A stretch of 64,000 bases of DNA from Archangium lipolyticum (GTDB lineage: Bacteria > Myxococcota > Myxococcia > Myxococcales > Myxococcaceae). The translations under genes and the position numbers were made by a program. Shown piece after piece: positions 32,216 through 41,118 of this stretch. Location of the stretch: NCBI RefSeq assembly GCF_024623785.1, contig NZ_JANKBZ010000010.1, positions 290,220 to 354,219 of the forward strand, written 5' to 3'. Positions within the stretch are counted from its first letter, which is position 1. Each line of letters begins with the position of its first letter. The notes under the pieces are model-generated. The model was not told the DNA's origin, did not search any database, and worked only from the letters and a program-made list of their open reading frames with translations.

Positions 32216-34662
32216 GCGCGCGGGAGAAGCTGCTCAAGCAGTTCCGCGAGCTGGTGGGGGTGCGCCTGGAGCGCATCAACCGCCGCGTCATGGAGCTGGA
32301 GTCCGGCGCCAACCTGGAGGCCGGGCGCACCGTGCTGCGCGAGCTGCACGGCCTCAAGGGCGAGGCCCGGATGATGGGCTTCGACGACATCAACGCCGTC
32401 GTCCACGAGATGGAGGAGCTGGTGCGCTCCACGGAGCGCGCCGAGCATGCGTTGTCCGCCGGCTCCATCGACGCGCTCCTCCATGCCGCGGATGCGGTGC
32501 TGGCGCTGGCCGGAGCGGCGCCCGAGCCGCAGCAGGAACCGCCCGCGGTGGACAAGCTGGTGCGCTGGTTGCGCGAGTGCATCCGGACGGAGGGGGCCGG
32601 CACGGGAGGGGAGCCGTCCACGCCGCCCGGTCCGGCGCAGGCCACCCCGCCCGCGCGCAAGGAGACCCGGGACACCTCCCGGGACGCCAGGGACCCCCAG
32701 CGGGATGACCGGGACGAGGTCACCCCCGCGTGGGGCTCGGCACCGCTGAGCGTCCTGACCCCGTCGCTGGTGTCCCGGCAGCCATCGCCGCCGCCCCTGC
32801 CGTCTCCCGTCGCGGCGCCCCGCTCGCCCATGGTGGGACGGACGGTGGCGGTGGAGCCTCCGCGCCCGCCGGCCTCGGCGACGGTCGCGGCCACCATCAA
32901 CCGGATGCCCCCGGCCGCGGCCGAGATGCCGCCCCGGACGGCGTCCGTCCCGGGGCTTCGCTCGGGAGATCGCGCGGATGGCTCGGTGCGCATCGGCGTG
33001 GCGAGCCTGGACCTGCTGACGAGCGCGGTGACCAACCTCACGCAGGTGTCGCGCCGGCGCGAGCTGGCCACGGCCCGGCGCCTGGAGCTCGCGCGGGAGC
33101 TGAGCCTGCTGGCGCGCGCCGCGGAGGACCTGGGACCGGCGGCCGGCCGGCTGGCGGAGCGGCTCGGCAAGGCGAAGGAGCTGGCCGCCACCCTCCACCG
33201 CGAGGCGAAGCTGCTGGCCAACGAGGAGCTGCGCGACCTGGGCTACGTGTCCGACGAGGTGCAGCGCCTGCGCATGCTGCCGCTCTCTGTGCTCTTCGAG
33301 CCCTACCCGCGCATGGTGCGGGATCTGGCGCGCGAGCTGGGCAAGGAAGTGGAGCTGGTGGTGGACGGCGAGGAAACGCGCGCCGACCGGGCGGTGGTGG
33401 AGGCGCTGAGGGATCCGGTGCTGCACCTGGTGCGCAACGCGCTGGACCACGGGCTGGAGTCGCGCGTGGACCGGGTGGCCTCGGGCAAGCACCCGCGCGG
33501 GCGGCTGACGTTGAGCGCCGCGCGTGACGGCAACCGGCTGGTGCTCCGGGTGGATGACGACGGGGTGGGGCTGGAGCCCGCGCTGCTGCGCCGGGCGGCG
33601 GTGCGCAAGGGCTTCCTGGACGAGTCCTCGGCGGCGGCGCTGTCGGATCAGGGCGCGCGCGAGCTCATCTTCCTCTCCGGCTTCACCTCGCGCGAGGTGG
33701 CCACGGACATCTCCGGGCGCGGCGTGGGGCTGGACGCGGTGCGCAGCTCCCTGCGGGCCCTCGGTGGCGACGTGCTGGTGGAGTCCACCCCGGGCCGGGG
33801 CACGCGCTTCGAGCTGCGGGTGCCGGTGTCCCTCACGGTGGCCCCGCTGCTCTTCGTGAAGGTGGCCGAGGAGACGCTCTGCCTGAGCGCCGTGCACGTC
33901 TCGCGGGCCATGAAGGTCGAGGCCTCGCAGATCCGCGAGGTGGCCGGGCGGGCCGTGCTGGAGGTGGATGAGCAGCCCATGCCCTTCGCCTCCCTGGGCG
34001 CCCTGCTCGGGCTGGGTCCGGACCAGGGAGCGGGCGAAGGGGCCCTGGTGCTGGTGGTGCGCAGCCAGGGGGCCGTGGCCGCGCTGGCGGTGGACCGGGT
34101 GTTGGAAGAGAGCCTCCAGGCCATCCTGCCGCTGAAGGGGTTGCTGGCGCGCTTTCCGCACCTCACCGGCGCCACCACGCTGGCGGACGGCCGGCTCGCC
34201 ATGGTGCTGTCGGCGGCCCATCTGATCGTCAGCGCCCAGGGGGCCGCGGGCCACCGCGTCCAGCGCGCCGCGACTCCCCGTCCTCCGCCTCCCCCTCGCC
34301 GCCGCATCCTGGTGGTGGATGACTCCCCCCTCACCCGGGAGCTCATCGCCTCGTTGCTGGAGGCCGTGGGGTACGACGTCGTCATGGCCACCGATGGCAT
34401 GGAGGCCCTGGACGTGCTGGGAGGCACGAAGGTCGATCTGGTCTGTACCGATCTGGAAATGCCCCGGGTAGACGGGTTGGAGCTGACCCGCCGGCTCAAG
34501 GAGCACCCGACGCACCGGGTCCTCCCGGTGGTCATCCTCACCACCCGTGGAGGAGAGGATGACCGGCAGCGTGGGTTGTCGGCCGGAGCGGACGGCTACA
34601 TCACCAAGGGTGACCTGGTGCGTCAGGATCTGGTGGACGTGGTGGGCCGGCTCCTGGGCTGA
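32212..34662 (+). CDS. CheA histidine kinase fused to a receiver domain
   Basis: An 816-residue hybrid like FrzE. The Hpt domain has RELHGLKGEARMMGF with His46. A long Pro/Ala/Arg-rich linker (about 110-255) replaces P2. A dimerisation region and the ATPase follow (LVRNALDHGLES, VDDDGVGLEP, ISGRGVGLDAV), then a CheW-like regulatory domain. The C-terminal receiver has LVVDDSPLTRELI, CTDLEMPRVDG and the Lys in YITKGD. The start is a GTG in a GTGA overlap with the receptor stop. The missing P2 and the fused receiver suggest internal phosphotransfer, possibly as a phosphate sink. Confidence 0.93.
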   Translation: MSAREKLLKQFRELVGVRLERINRRVMELESGANLEAGRTVLRELHGLKGEARMMGFDDINAVVHEMEELVRSTERAEHALSAGSIDALLHAADAVLALAGAAPEPQQEPPAVDKLVRWLRECIRTEGAGTGGEPSTPPGPAQATPPARKETRDTSRDARDPQRDDRDEVTPAWGSAPLSVLTPSLVSRQPSPPPLPSPVAAPRSPMVGRTVAVEPPRPPASATVAATINRMPPAAAEMPPRTASVPGLRSGDRADGSVRIGVASLDLLTSAVTNLTQVSRRRELATARRLELARELSLLARAAEDLGPAAGRLAERLGKAKELAATLHREAKLLANEELRDLGYVSDEVQRLRMLPLSVLFEPYPRMVRDLARELGKEVELVVDGEETRADRAVVEALRDPVLHLVRNALDHGLESRVDRVASGKHPRGRLTLSAARDGNRLVLRVDDDGVGLEPALLRRAAVRKGFLDESSAAALSDQGARELIFLSGFTSREVATDISGRGVGLDAVRSSLRALGGDVLVESTPGRGTRFELRVPVSLTVAPLLFVKVAEETLCLSAVHVSRAMKVEASQIREVAGRAVLEVDEQPMPFASLGALLGLGPDQGAGEGALVLVVRSQGAVAALAVDRVLEESLQAILPLKGLLARFPHLTGATTLADGRLAMVLSAAHLIVSAQGAAGHRVQRAATPRPPPPPRRRILVVDDSPLTRELIASLLEAVGYDVVMATDGMEALDVLGGTKVDLVCTDLEMPRVDGLELTRRLKEHPTHRVLPVVILTTRGGEDDRQRGLSAGADGYITKGDLVRQDLVDVVGRLLG

Positions 34663-34731
34663 CGGGCGCCTGAAGGACACGCGGCCACATTGGGTATACT
34701 CCGAGGGACGCGCACGGGGTATGGAAGCCAC

Positions 34732-35799
34732 ATGGGCAAGAAAGTGTCGGTGCTGGTCGTCGACGACTCGCACATCTGCCGACAGCTGATCTGTGAAGCA
34801 CTGAGCAGGGATTCAGATCTGGAGGTCGTCGGGACCGCGAACAACGGCAAGGAGGCCCTCGACGCCGCCCGCGAGCTACGCCCGCAGGTCATCACCATGG
34901 ACGTGGAGATGCCGGTGATGGACGGGCTCACGGCCGTGGAGCACATCATGGCGGAGGTGCCCACGCCCATCCTGATGCTGACGGCGGATCCGCGGCAGCA
35001 GGCACCGGAGCTGACGTGCCGGGCGTTGGAGCTGGGCGCGCTGGCGCTGCAGATCAAACCCGCCATCGACGCGGGGACGGATGCGTGGAACCTGTCGCGC
35101 GAGGTGAAGCTGCTGTCCTCGGTGCGGGTCATCCGGCACATCCACAGCAAGCGGCGGCCGCCGCTGCCGGGCGCTGGCACCGTGGGGACGACGCCGACCC
35201 CGGTGATGGGGATGCCGTACGGGGTGCTGGCGGTGGCCAGCTCCACGGGAGGCCCGCAGGTCCTCTTCCGGATGTTGTCCGAGCTGCCGGCGGACTTCCC
35301 CACGCCCATCGTCATCGTGCAGCACATCAACGCGGCCTTCTCCGAGTCGCTGGCGGGCTGGCTGGCCAACTCGTCGAAGCTGAAGGTGCGGCTGGCGCAG
35401 GACGGCGAGCAACTGCTGCCGGGCAACGTGCTGATCGCCCCGCCGGGGCAGCACCTGGTGATTCCCTTCCGGGGACGGGTGGCGCTCAAGCCGGGCGTGG
35501 AGCGGGATGGGCACATGCCCTCGGGGACGGTGCTGCTGGAGAGCGCGGCCAAGGCGTACGGGCGGCGCACGATGGGGCTCATCCTCACCGGCATGGGCGA
35601 GGACGGCGCGGACGGCATGGTGGCCATCAAGCAGGCCGGAGGCGTGACGGTGGCCCAGAACGAGGAGTCCTGCGTGGTGTTCGGAATGCCGGGAGCGGCG
35701 GTGGCGCGCAAGGTGGTGGATCACGTCATCCACGGCGACGACATCGCGGGCGCGCTGGTGCGGCTGGCCCGGGGTGAGTCCCTCGCCGTCGGGCGCTGA
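34732..35799 (+). CDS. cheB: CheB protein-glutamate methylesterase
   Basis: A 355-residue two-domain enzyme that demethylates receptors. The receiver has [14 protein letters not shown] and [12 protein letters not shown] with the phosphorylated Asp. The catalytic domain has the nucleophile Ser in [11 protein letters not shown], the His in IVQHINAAF and the Asp in [13 protein letters not shown]. The ATG is preceded by GGAAG at five bases. A 69-base gap separates it from cheA, the longest inside the operon. The order CheB before CheR is as in frzG-frzF. Confidence 0.95.
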   Translation: MGKKVSVLVVDDSHICRQLICEALSRDSDLEVVGTANNGKEALDAARELRPQVITMDVEMPVMDGLTAVEHIMAEVPTPILMLTADPRQQAPELTCRALELGALALQIKPAIDAGTDAWNLSREVKLLSSVRVIRHIHSKRRPPLPGAGTVGTTPTPVMGMPYGVLAVASSTGGPQVLFRMLSELPADFPTPIVIVQHINAAFSESLAGWLANSSKLKVRLAQDGEQLLPGNVLIAPPGQHLVIPFRGRVALKPGVERDGHMPSGTVLLESAAKAYGRRTMGLILTGMGEDGADGMVAIKQAGGVTVAQNEESCVVFGMPGAAVARKVVDHVIHGDDIAGALVRLARGESLAVGR

Positions 35800-35805
35800 C
35801 ACCCG

Positions 35806-37125
35806 GTGCCGCCTTCGTTTCCCCCCGGCTACGGTCCCGTCCACGCCCTCGTGGCGCGGCGGACGGGCATGGCCCTGAGTGACCTGCAGTGCCGCCGGCT
35901 CGACGAGAAGCTGGCGGCGCGGCCGGGGGGGCATAGCGCGCAGTACCTGCTGTTCCTGAAGTCTCCCGCGGGCGCCGGGGAGCTGGCCGAGCTCATCGAC
36001 GCCATCACGGTCCAGAAGACGGATCTCTTCCGGGACGAGTCCCAGCTCCTGGCGCTGCGCACGCACGTGCTGGAGCCGCTGGTGGCGAGCAAGCGCCGGC
36101 CGCTGCGCATCTGGAGCGCCGGCTGTGCCACGGGAGAGGAGGTGGCCACGCTGCTGGTGATGCTCGCGGAGATGGGGGCGGACGCGGGCAGCACGGTGCT
36201 GGGCACGGACATCTCGGAGACGGCGATCGCCCGGGCGCGGGAGCTGTGCTTCACCTCGGAGCAGCTCCAGCGGGTGCACCCCATGGTGAGGGACCGGTGG
36301 TTCGTCCCGGTGGGGGCGGGCCGCTTCACGCTGGTGGCCCACCTGAAGGATCGGGCCAGCTTCGCCTGCCACAACCTGATGGACTCGCCGTACCCGGCGG
36401 CGGCGGAGGGGCAGGGGTTCGATCTCATCGCCTGCCGCAACGTCCTCATCTACTTCACCCCCGAGTCCTTCGACCGGGTGGTGGGATTGCTGGCCGAGCG
36501 GCTCGCGCCCGAGGGGCTGTTGATGCTCTCCGCCACCGAGCCGCTGCTGCGCACGCCGCCGGGCCTGCGCACCGTGCGCTGCGAGCAGGCCTTCTTCTAT
36601 GCCCGAGCGTTGGAGCCCGCGCCCCTGGTCCCGAGGACGCCGAGCGGCAGTGGCCTGCCAGCGGTGGGCGCACGGCCGTCACCAGAGGTGGGCCCCCCTC
36701 CGGCGGCCACCATGGACAGGCCCTCGGAGGCACGAAGCTCGGGACGCTTTCCGGCCATTGGCGCCGAGAGACCCCCGGTGCCAGCGGTGGCGGCCAGTGC
36801 GCACTCGGAAGCGGAGGCCCTCTTCGCCCAGGTGCTGGAGTGGGCGGCGGAGGCGAGCGAGGTGAGCCCCCAGACGGCGGACACGCTGCGGCGCTGCCTC
36901 ACGTTGGATCCGGACCTTGCCTCGGCGCGCTACCTGCTGGGGATGGTGCTGGAGCAGCGGGGGGCGCTGGCCGAGGCCGCCGCGGAGTTCCGCAAGGCCC
37001 TGCGCTCGCTGGAGGAGGGGAGGGCCCGCGCCACGCCCTTCTACCTCAACAACGCCCGGCTCCAGGTGGCCTGCGCGCGGGCCATCGAGCGGCTGGAGCG
37101 CGCCGGTTCCACCCCGCCGCGCTGA
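35806..37125 (+). CDS. CheR methyltransferase with C-terminal TPR-like region
   Basis: A 439-residue protein. The CheR N-terminal helices (residues 10-75) lead to VQKTDLFRDE, then the SAM-binding IWSAGCATGEE, VLGTDISETAIARA and FDLIACRNVLIYF. After a proline-rich linker (about 275-330) the C-terminal part contains TPR-type helices (ARYLLGMVLEQRGALAEAAAEFRKAL). FrzF of Myxococcus xanthus has the same CheR-TPR plan, where the TPRs control methylation. The GTG start at 35806 follows cheB by six bases. Confidence 0.9.
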   Translation: MPPSFPPGYGPVHALVARRTGMALSDLQCRRLDEKLAARPGGHSAQYLLFLKSPAGAGELAELIDAITVQKTDLFRDESQLLALRTHVLEPLVASKRRPLRIWSAGCATGEEVATLLVMLAEMGADAGSTVLGTDISETAIARARELCFTSEQLQRVHPMVRDRWFVPVGAGRFTLVAHLKDRASFACHNLMDSPYPAAAEGQGFDLIACRNVLIYFTPESFDRVVGLLAERLAPEGLLMLSATEPLLRTPPGLRTVRCEQAFFYARALEPAPLVPRTPSGSGLPAVGARPSPEVGPPPAATMDRPSEARSSGRFPAIGAERPPVPAVAASAHSEAEALFAQVLEWAAEASEVSPQTADTLRRCLTLDPDLASARYLLGMVLEQRGALAEAAAEFRKALRSLEEGRARATPFYLNNARLQVACARAIERLERAGSTPPR

Positions 37126-37201
37126 CGGGCAGGCGGGCTGGCTCCGGGCGCGTGAAGAAGCCCGGGCGGGCCGGAGGGTTTGCCCGTAAGATGCGCCCCC
37201 T

Positions 37202-38053
37202 ATGCGAAGGCTTGCACTGATCGCCCTCCCGCTCGCGATCTCCGGCTGTTTCTACCCCGCGGACCGTGGGCGCGCGCTGGAGGCTCGCATCGAGAAGCTC
37301 GATGCCACCCAGGCACAGCTCCAGGCGGAGCTGAAACAGACGCGCGCGCAGCTCGATGCCACGCTGCCGCGCATCGACGAGAAGGTCGCCGAGGTCACCA
37401 AGGCCCTGCAGAGCCTGGACACCGCGTCGCGCCGCACGGGCGCGGACATCAGCGTCCAGCTGCAGAAGACAGTGGAGGACCTGGCGCAGCTGCGCGGCCA
37501 GGTGGAGACGTACCTCCACAAGATTGGCGAGTTGGAGACGGCGCTCGCGAAGACGAACGAGGACACGGAGAAGCGGCTGCTGGAGCTCAAGGGTGAGGCG
37601 GCCCTCAAGGAGGCCGAGGCCCGGAAGAAGGCCGAGGAGCTGAAGCGGCCCACGGACAAGAAGGAGTTCCTCGCGATGGCGCAGGAGAAGGCCAAGGCGG
37701 GGGACACGGCGGTGGCCCGGCAGCTGTACACGGAGTTCCTCAAGAAGTGGCCGAAGGACGCGCTGGCGGCCGAGGCCCATTACGGGCTGGGCGAGACGTA
37801 CTTCGCCGAGGACAAGTGCCGCGAGGCCCTGCCGGAGTACGGCAAGCTGCTGCAGGACTACCCGAAGGCGGAGCCCACGCCGGAGGCGTACCTGCGCTCC
37901 TCGGACTGCTTCAAGAAGTTGAAGATGCCGGAGGAGTCGCGGCTGGCGTTGGAGGAGCTCGTGAAGAGCTATCCGAAGTCGGAGGCGGCGAAGACGGCGA
38001 AGAACCGGCTGGCGGAACTGGACAAGGCGAAGAAGAAGGGAACGAAGAAATGA
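37202..38053 (+). CDS. CpoB/YbgF-like coiled-coil and TPR lipoprotein
   Basis: A 283-residue protein. MRRLALIALPLAISGC ends in a lipobox (Cys16). Residues 25-150 are a long charged coiled coil (LEARIEKLDATQAQLQAELK), and residues 155-275 are TPR-type repeats (EAHYGLGETYFAEDKCREAL, AYLRSSDCFKKLKMPEESRL). This order matches CpoB/YbgF, which coordinates PBP1B and the Tol-Pal system at division, although usually CpoB is not a lipoprotein. The stop overlaps the ATG of the UshA-like selenoprotein by ATGA, so the two are co-translated. Confidence 0.8.
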   Translation: MRRLALIALPLAISGCFYPADRGRALEARIEKLDATQAQLQAELKQTRAQLDATLPRIDEKVAEVTKALQSLDTASRRTGADISVQLQKTVEDLAQLRGQVETYLHKIGELETALAKTNEDTEKRLLELKGEAALKEAEARKKAEELKRPTDKKEFLAMAQEKAKAGDTAVARQLYTEFLKKWPKDALAAEAHYGLGETYFAEDKCREALPEYGKLLQDYPKAEPTPEAYLRSSDCFKKLKMPEESRLALEELVKSYPKSEAAKTAKNRLAELDKAKKKGTKK

Positions 38054-39171
38054 GACTGCGCCTGACGCTGCTCTCCCTGCTCGCGCTGCTGCTGACGCCC
38101 CTGGTGGCGGGCGCGGCGCCCAAGCAGGTGGTGTTGCTCTTCACCGGAGACAACGGGGGCGAGATCGCCCCCTGTGGTTGACGCCACAACCCGTCTGGCG
38201 GTCTGGCCAGACGAAAGACGGCCCTCACGCAGGAGCGCGCGAAGGGGCCGGTGCTGTTGCTGGATGCGGGCAATGCGCTCTTCAAGTCCTCGAACCCCGG
38301 CGGAGATCCGACGGAGAAGGCACGCGCGCAGCTCCTGCTCGAGCAGATGAACGCGTTGGGTACCGCGGCCATGGCCGTGGGCCTGCGCGATCTGACGCTC
38401 GGGACGGACTTCCTCGTGAAGGCCACCCAGGGACCGAACGCGAAGATGAAGCTGCTGTCCGCCAACCTGGTGGACGCGGCGGGCAAACCGCTCTTCCCGG
38501 CGTCCACCGTGCAGACGGTGAACGGCGTGAAGGTGGGCCTGGTGGGCATCTCCCCCGAGGGCCCGGTGGCCACGCAGAAGGGCGTGGTGGGCAGGCCCCC
38601 GGTGCAGGCGGCCATCGCCGAGTCCCGCCGTCTGCGCCAGGCGGAGAAGGTGGACGTGGTGGTGGTGCTCGCCGCGGTTCCCTACGTGGAGGCCATCAAG
38701 CTCTCCACCCAGGGGGGCGATGCCATGGACTTCATCGTGCAGTCGCACGAGGGCCGGACCCAGGGCGCGGCGCAGCGCAACGACTACGCCACCCTGGTCG
38801 CCCCGGGGGAGCGGGGCCGTCAGCTCGCCCGCCTGGAGCTCTCCCTGGATGGGGGGAAGGGGCCCTTCGTGGACCTCTCCGAGGCGGATCGGGCCCGGGA
38901 GAACCTGAGGATCCTCGACGACAACATCCAGCAGGCCCGGAAGCGGATGGCGACCATGAAGGACGAGGCGGCCCGGAACGCGCTCCAGGAAGCCGTGGCC
39001 AACTTCGAGGCCCGGCGGAAGGTGCTGGCGGCGCAGGTGGGGGAGGGCACCCAGGCGGCCAGGCGCACCCACCGCCTCACGTACATCCAGCTGGGGAGTC
39101 AGGTCGCCGACGATGCCGAGCTGAAGAAGCGGGTGGAGCGAATCGAACCGCCCGGTTCCGCATCTCATTAG
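38050..39171 (+). CDS. UshA-like exported selenoprotein (UGA at codon 44 read as selenocysteine)
   Basis: Read from the ATG at 38050, a signal peptide ([20 protein letters not shown]) is followed by [17 protein letters not shown], then TGA at 38179-38181, then [15 protein letters not shown] in the same frame and on to TAG at 39169. The flanks of the TGA form CGU-x3-P-x-GGLARR; I recall related 5'-nucleotidase/UshA-type proteins with CGC there. The rest has the fold signature of that family ([40 protein letters not shown]) and a C-terminal coiled coil (about 285-330). Total 373 residues with Sec44. A SECIS hairpin starts 11 bases after the UGA. Classical metal ligands look partly replaced, so the redox CGU motif may be the active centre. 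UshA-like selenoproteins have been reported in deltaproteobacteria. Confidence 0.9.
38179..38213 (+). promoter_or_regulatory. Bacterial SECIS element with its UGA codon
   Basis: UGA (38179-38181), ten bases, then CGTCTGGC (38192-38199), loop GGTCTG (38200-38205) and GCCAGACG (38206-38213): a perfect 8-bp stem. The first G of the loop is the 19th base after the UGA. The E. coli fdhF SECIS, as I recall its sequence, has the same GGUCUG in its apical loop at the same distance. SelB recognises that loop to insert Sec. The hairpin also encodes [11 protein letters not shown], so protein and RNA constraints overlap. Confidence 0.88.
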
Positions 39172-39295
39172 TCCTGGACGGGGCCCGGAGGCGGGCCTTG
39201 TGCCGGGGCCGGTCCGCCGTTATAAGCGCCGGCCTACCTCTAGAACGCCAGACCTCCCACCCTGGAGTGGGGGCAAGGCGCGGGAGTCGTTGACC

Positions 39296-39595
39296 ATGAA
39301 GCCTGAAGTGCATCCGGTCTATCCGCCGTCTCGCATCACCTGTGCTTGCGGCAACGTCGTCGAGACCAAGTCCACCCGTGGCTCGTTCACGGTGGAAGTC
39401 TGCTCGAACTGCCACCCCTTCTTCACGGGCAAGTACAAGCTGCTCGACACCGCCGGTCGCGTGGAGAAGTTCCGCAAGAAGTACGCGGCCAAGCCCGCCG
39501 AGGGTGCCGCCGCCGCCGAGGGTGGTCCCGCCGCCGCTCCCGCCGAGGGCACTGCCCCCGCCGCGAAGAAGACCGCCAAGAAGGCCAAGGCCTAG
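39296..39595 (+). CDS. rpmE: 50S ribosomal protein L31
   Basis: A 99-residue protein. [20 protein letters not shown] and [16 protein letters not shown] show the zinc-binding CxC...CxxC form of L31 (C+ type). The conserved core is about 70 residues; the last 30 are an Ala/Lys/Pro extension ([20 protein letters not shown]) that is probably disordered and RNA-binding. CGGGAG lies about nine bases before the ATG. It is monocistronic, with a hairpin downstream. Confidence 0.95.
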   Translation: MKPEVHPVYPPSRITCACGNVVETKSTRGSFTVEVCSNCHPFFTGKYKLLDTAGRVEKFRKKYAAKPAEGAAAAEGGPAAAPAEGTAPAAKKTAKKAKA

Positions 39596-39621
39596 TCTCT
39601 TCCGCACAGCTTCGTAGCACC

Positions 39622-39680
39622 CGCCGAGCACGGTGCCGGAGGTCTCCCCGAGAGACACTCCCACCGTGCTCGCGGCGTTT
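39622..39680 (+). terminator. Probable terminator after rpmE
   Basis: GAGCACGGTG (39626-39635) pairs perfectly with CACCGTGCTC (39662-39671), extended by CGCC/GGCG with a two-base bulge. The 26-base loop contains a second small stem GTCTC/GAGAC. GTTT follows at 39677-39680. A branched terminator is likely, though the T tract is short. Confidence 0.5.
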
Positions 39681-39791
39681 CCGGGCACGCGAAGCACGTC
39701 AAGTTTCAGGGTGCTACAGACCAGAAATTGGACGTAGCAGCGTGTTGACCGCACAGTCCGCCCCGTCACGACGACCCCTGACGGAGGCGAG

Positions 39792-40676
39792 ATGTCCGCG
39801 GAAGCCGCAGCTCCTGCCCTGAAGCTTGTTCAGCCCTCGCTGCGCGAGAGCCTTTTCGCCAAGAGCGATGCGTTCCGGCTGTACCAGGGCGACAGCCTGG
39901 CGCTGCTCGAGCAGTTCGAGCCCGGTACCTTCGACATGGTGTTCGCCGATCCTCCCTACTTCCTGTCCAACGGCGGCTTCACCTGCAAGAACGGCAAGCG
40001 CGCGGCGGTGAACAAGGGTGGCTGGGACGTGTCGCGCGGAGTGGAGGAGGACCACGCGTTCACCACGGCGTGGCTGAAGGCGTGCCAGCGGGTGCTCAAG
40101 CCCACGGGCACCATCTGGGTGAGCGGCACGCAGCACGTCATCTTCTCGGTCGGCTTCGCGATGCAGAAGCTGGGCTACAAGCTGCTGAACACGGTGACCT
40201 GGTACAAGCCGAACGCCAGCCCGAACCTGGCGTGCCGCTACTTCACGCACTCCTCCGAGCTGCTCATCTGGGCCTCGCCGAAGCCGGCCGCGAAGCTGCA
40301 GCACACGTTCAACTACGCGAAGATGAAGGCGGAGAACGGCGGCAAGCAGATGCGCGACGTGTGGGCGCTGCCGCGCACGGGCGACGAGGAGCTGACGGCG
40401 GACGAGTCGGGCCGGGTGTGGACGATGACGGCGCCGCGGCGCGAGGAGAAGGCGCACGGCAGCCACCCCACGCAGAAGCCGGTGTCGCTGCTGGAGCGCG
40501 TCATCGAGGCGAGCACCCCCGAGGACGCGCTGGTGTTGGACCCCTTCAACGGCAGTGGCACCACGGGCGTGGCGGCGATGAAGCTGGGCCGGCGCTACGT
40601 GGGCATCGACATGGACGAGAAGTACCTGAGCCTGTCGCAGAAGCGGCTCGTCGAGGCCGAGCGCGCGGCGCGCTGA
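39792..40676 (+). CDS. Site-specific DNA methyltransferase (DPPY, beta class)
   Basis: A 294-residue enzyme that probably methylates adenine N6 or cytosine N4. Motif IV is FADPPYFLSNGG near the N-terminus, and motif I, VLDPFNGSGTTGVAA, is near the C-terminus: the beta-class order seen in M.DpnA-like enzymes. HPTQKPVSLLERVI precedes motif I. GGAGGCGAG directly precedes the ATG. No restriction endonuclease is adjacent, so it is an orphan enzyme that may mark the chromosome for regulation or protect against an outside nuclease. GC content is like the host's, which argues for long residence. Confidence 0.9.
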   Translation: MSAEAAAPALKLVQPSLRESLFAKSDAFRLYQGDSLALLEQFEPGTFDMVFADPPYFLSNGGFTCKNGKRAAVNKGGWDVSRGVEEDHAFTTAWLKACQRVLKPTGTIWVSGTQHVIFSVGFAMQKLGYKLLNTVTWYKPNASPNLACRYFTHSSELLIWASPKPAAKLQHTFNYAKMKAENGGKQMRDVWALPRTGDEELTADESGRVWTMTAPRREEKAHGSHPTQKPVSLLERVIEASTPEDALVLDPFNGSGTTGVAAMKLGRRYVGIDMDEKYLSLSQKRLVEAERAAR

Positions 40677-40695
40677 GCCCGCCGCGCGCCGGGGC

Positions 40696-41118
40696 TCACT
40701 TCGTGACGAGCGGGAAGGGCTGACCTTCCAGGACGTGCTTCATCGCCACGGAGTTCATGCAGTAGCGCAGCCCCGTGGGAGGAGGGCCATCGGGGAAGAC
40801 GTGTCCCAGGTGGCCATCGCACCGGCCACAGCGCACCTCGGTGCGGATCATCCCGTGGGAGCGATCCTGGTACTCCGTCACCGCGTCCGGCTGGACGGGC
40901 CGGGTGAAGGAGGGCCAGCCGGTGCCGGACTCGAACTTCTCGCCGGACTTGAAGAGGGGGTTGCCGCAGCCTGCGCACACGTAGGTGCCGGCCTCCTTGG
41001 TGCCGACGAAACAGCCGGCCCAGGCGCGCTCGGTGCCATGCCCGCGCAGCACCTGGTACTCCTCGGGTGTCAGGCGCTTGCGCCATTCCTCGTCACTGAG
41101 AACCAGTTTTTCGACCAT
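40696..41118 (-). CDS. msrB: Peptide-methionine (R)-S-oxide reductase
   Basis: A 140-residue enzyme that reduces methionine-R-sulfoxide. The zinc site is formed by [11 protein letters not shown] and [13 protein letters not shown]. The catalytic Cys lies in RYCMNSVAM, and GTGWPSF is the substrate-binding Trp motif. I start at the ATG giving [12 protein letters not shown], with AGGA about seven bases upstream; the open frame continues further upstream but loses coding character there. It converges on the DNA methyltransferase, 19 bases apart. Confidence 0.95.
   Translation of the reverse strand: MVEKLVLSDEEWRKRLTPEEYQVLRGHGTERAWAGCFVGTKEAGTYVCAGCGNPLFKSGEKFESGTGWPSFTRPVQPDAVTEYQDRSHGMIRTEVRCGRCDGHLGHVFPDGPPPTGLRYCMNSVAMKHVLEGQPFPLVTK

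Noticed and set aside
38050..38181. A 43-codon gene ending at the TGA, with a separate downstream gene starting inside the phosphatase-like part
   Set aside because: The frame, codon quality and protein motif continue unbroken through the TGA and a SECIS is in place, so one selenoprotein is the better reading.
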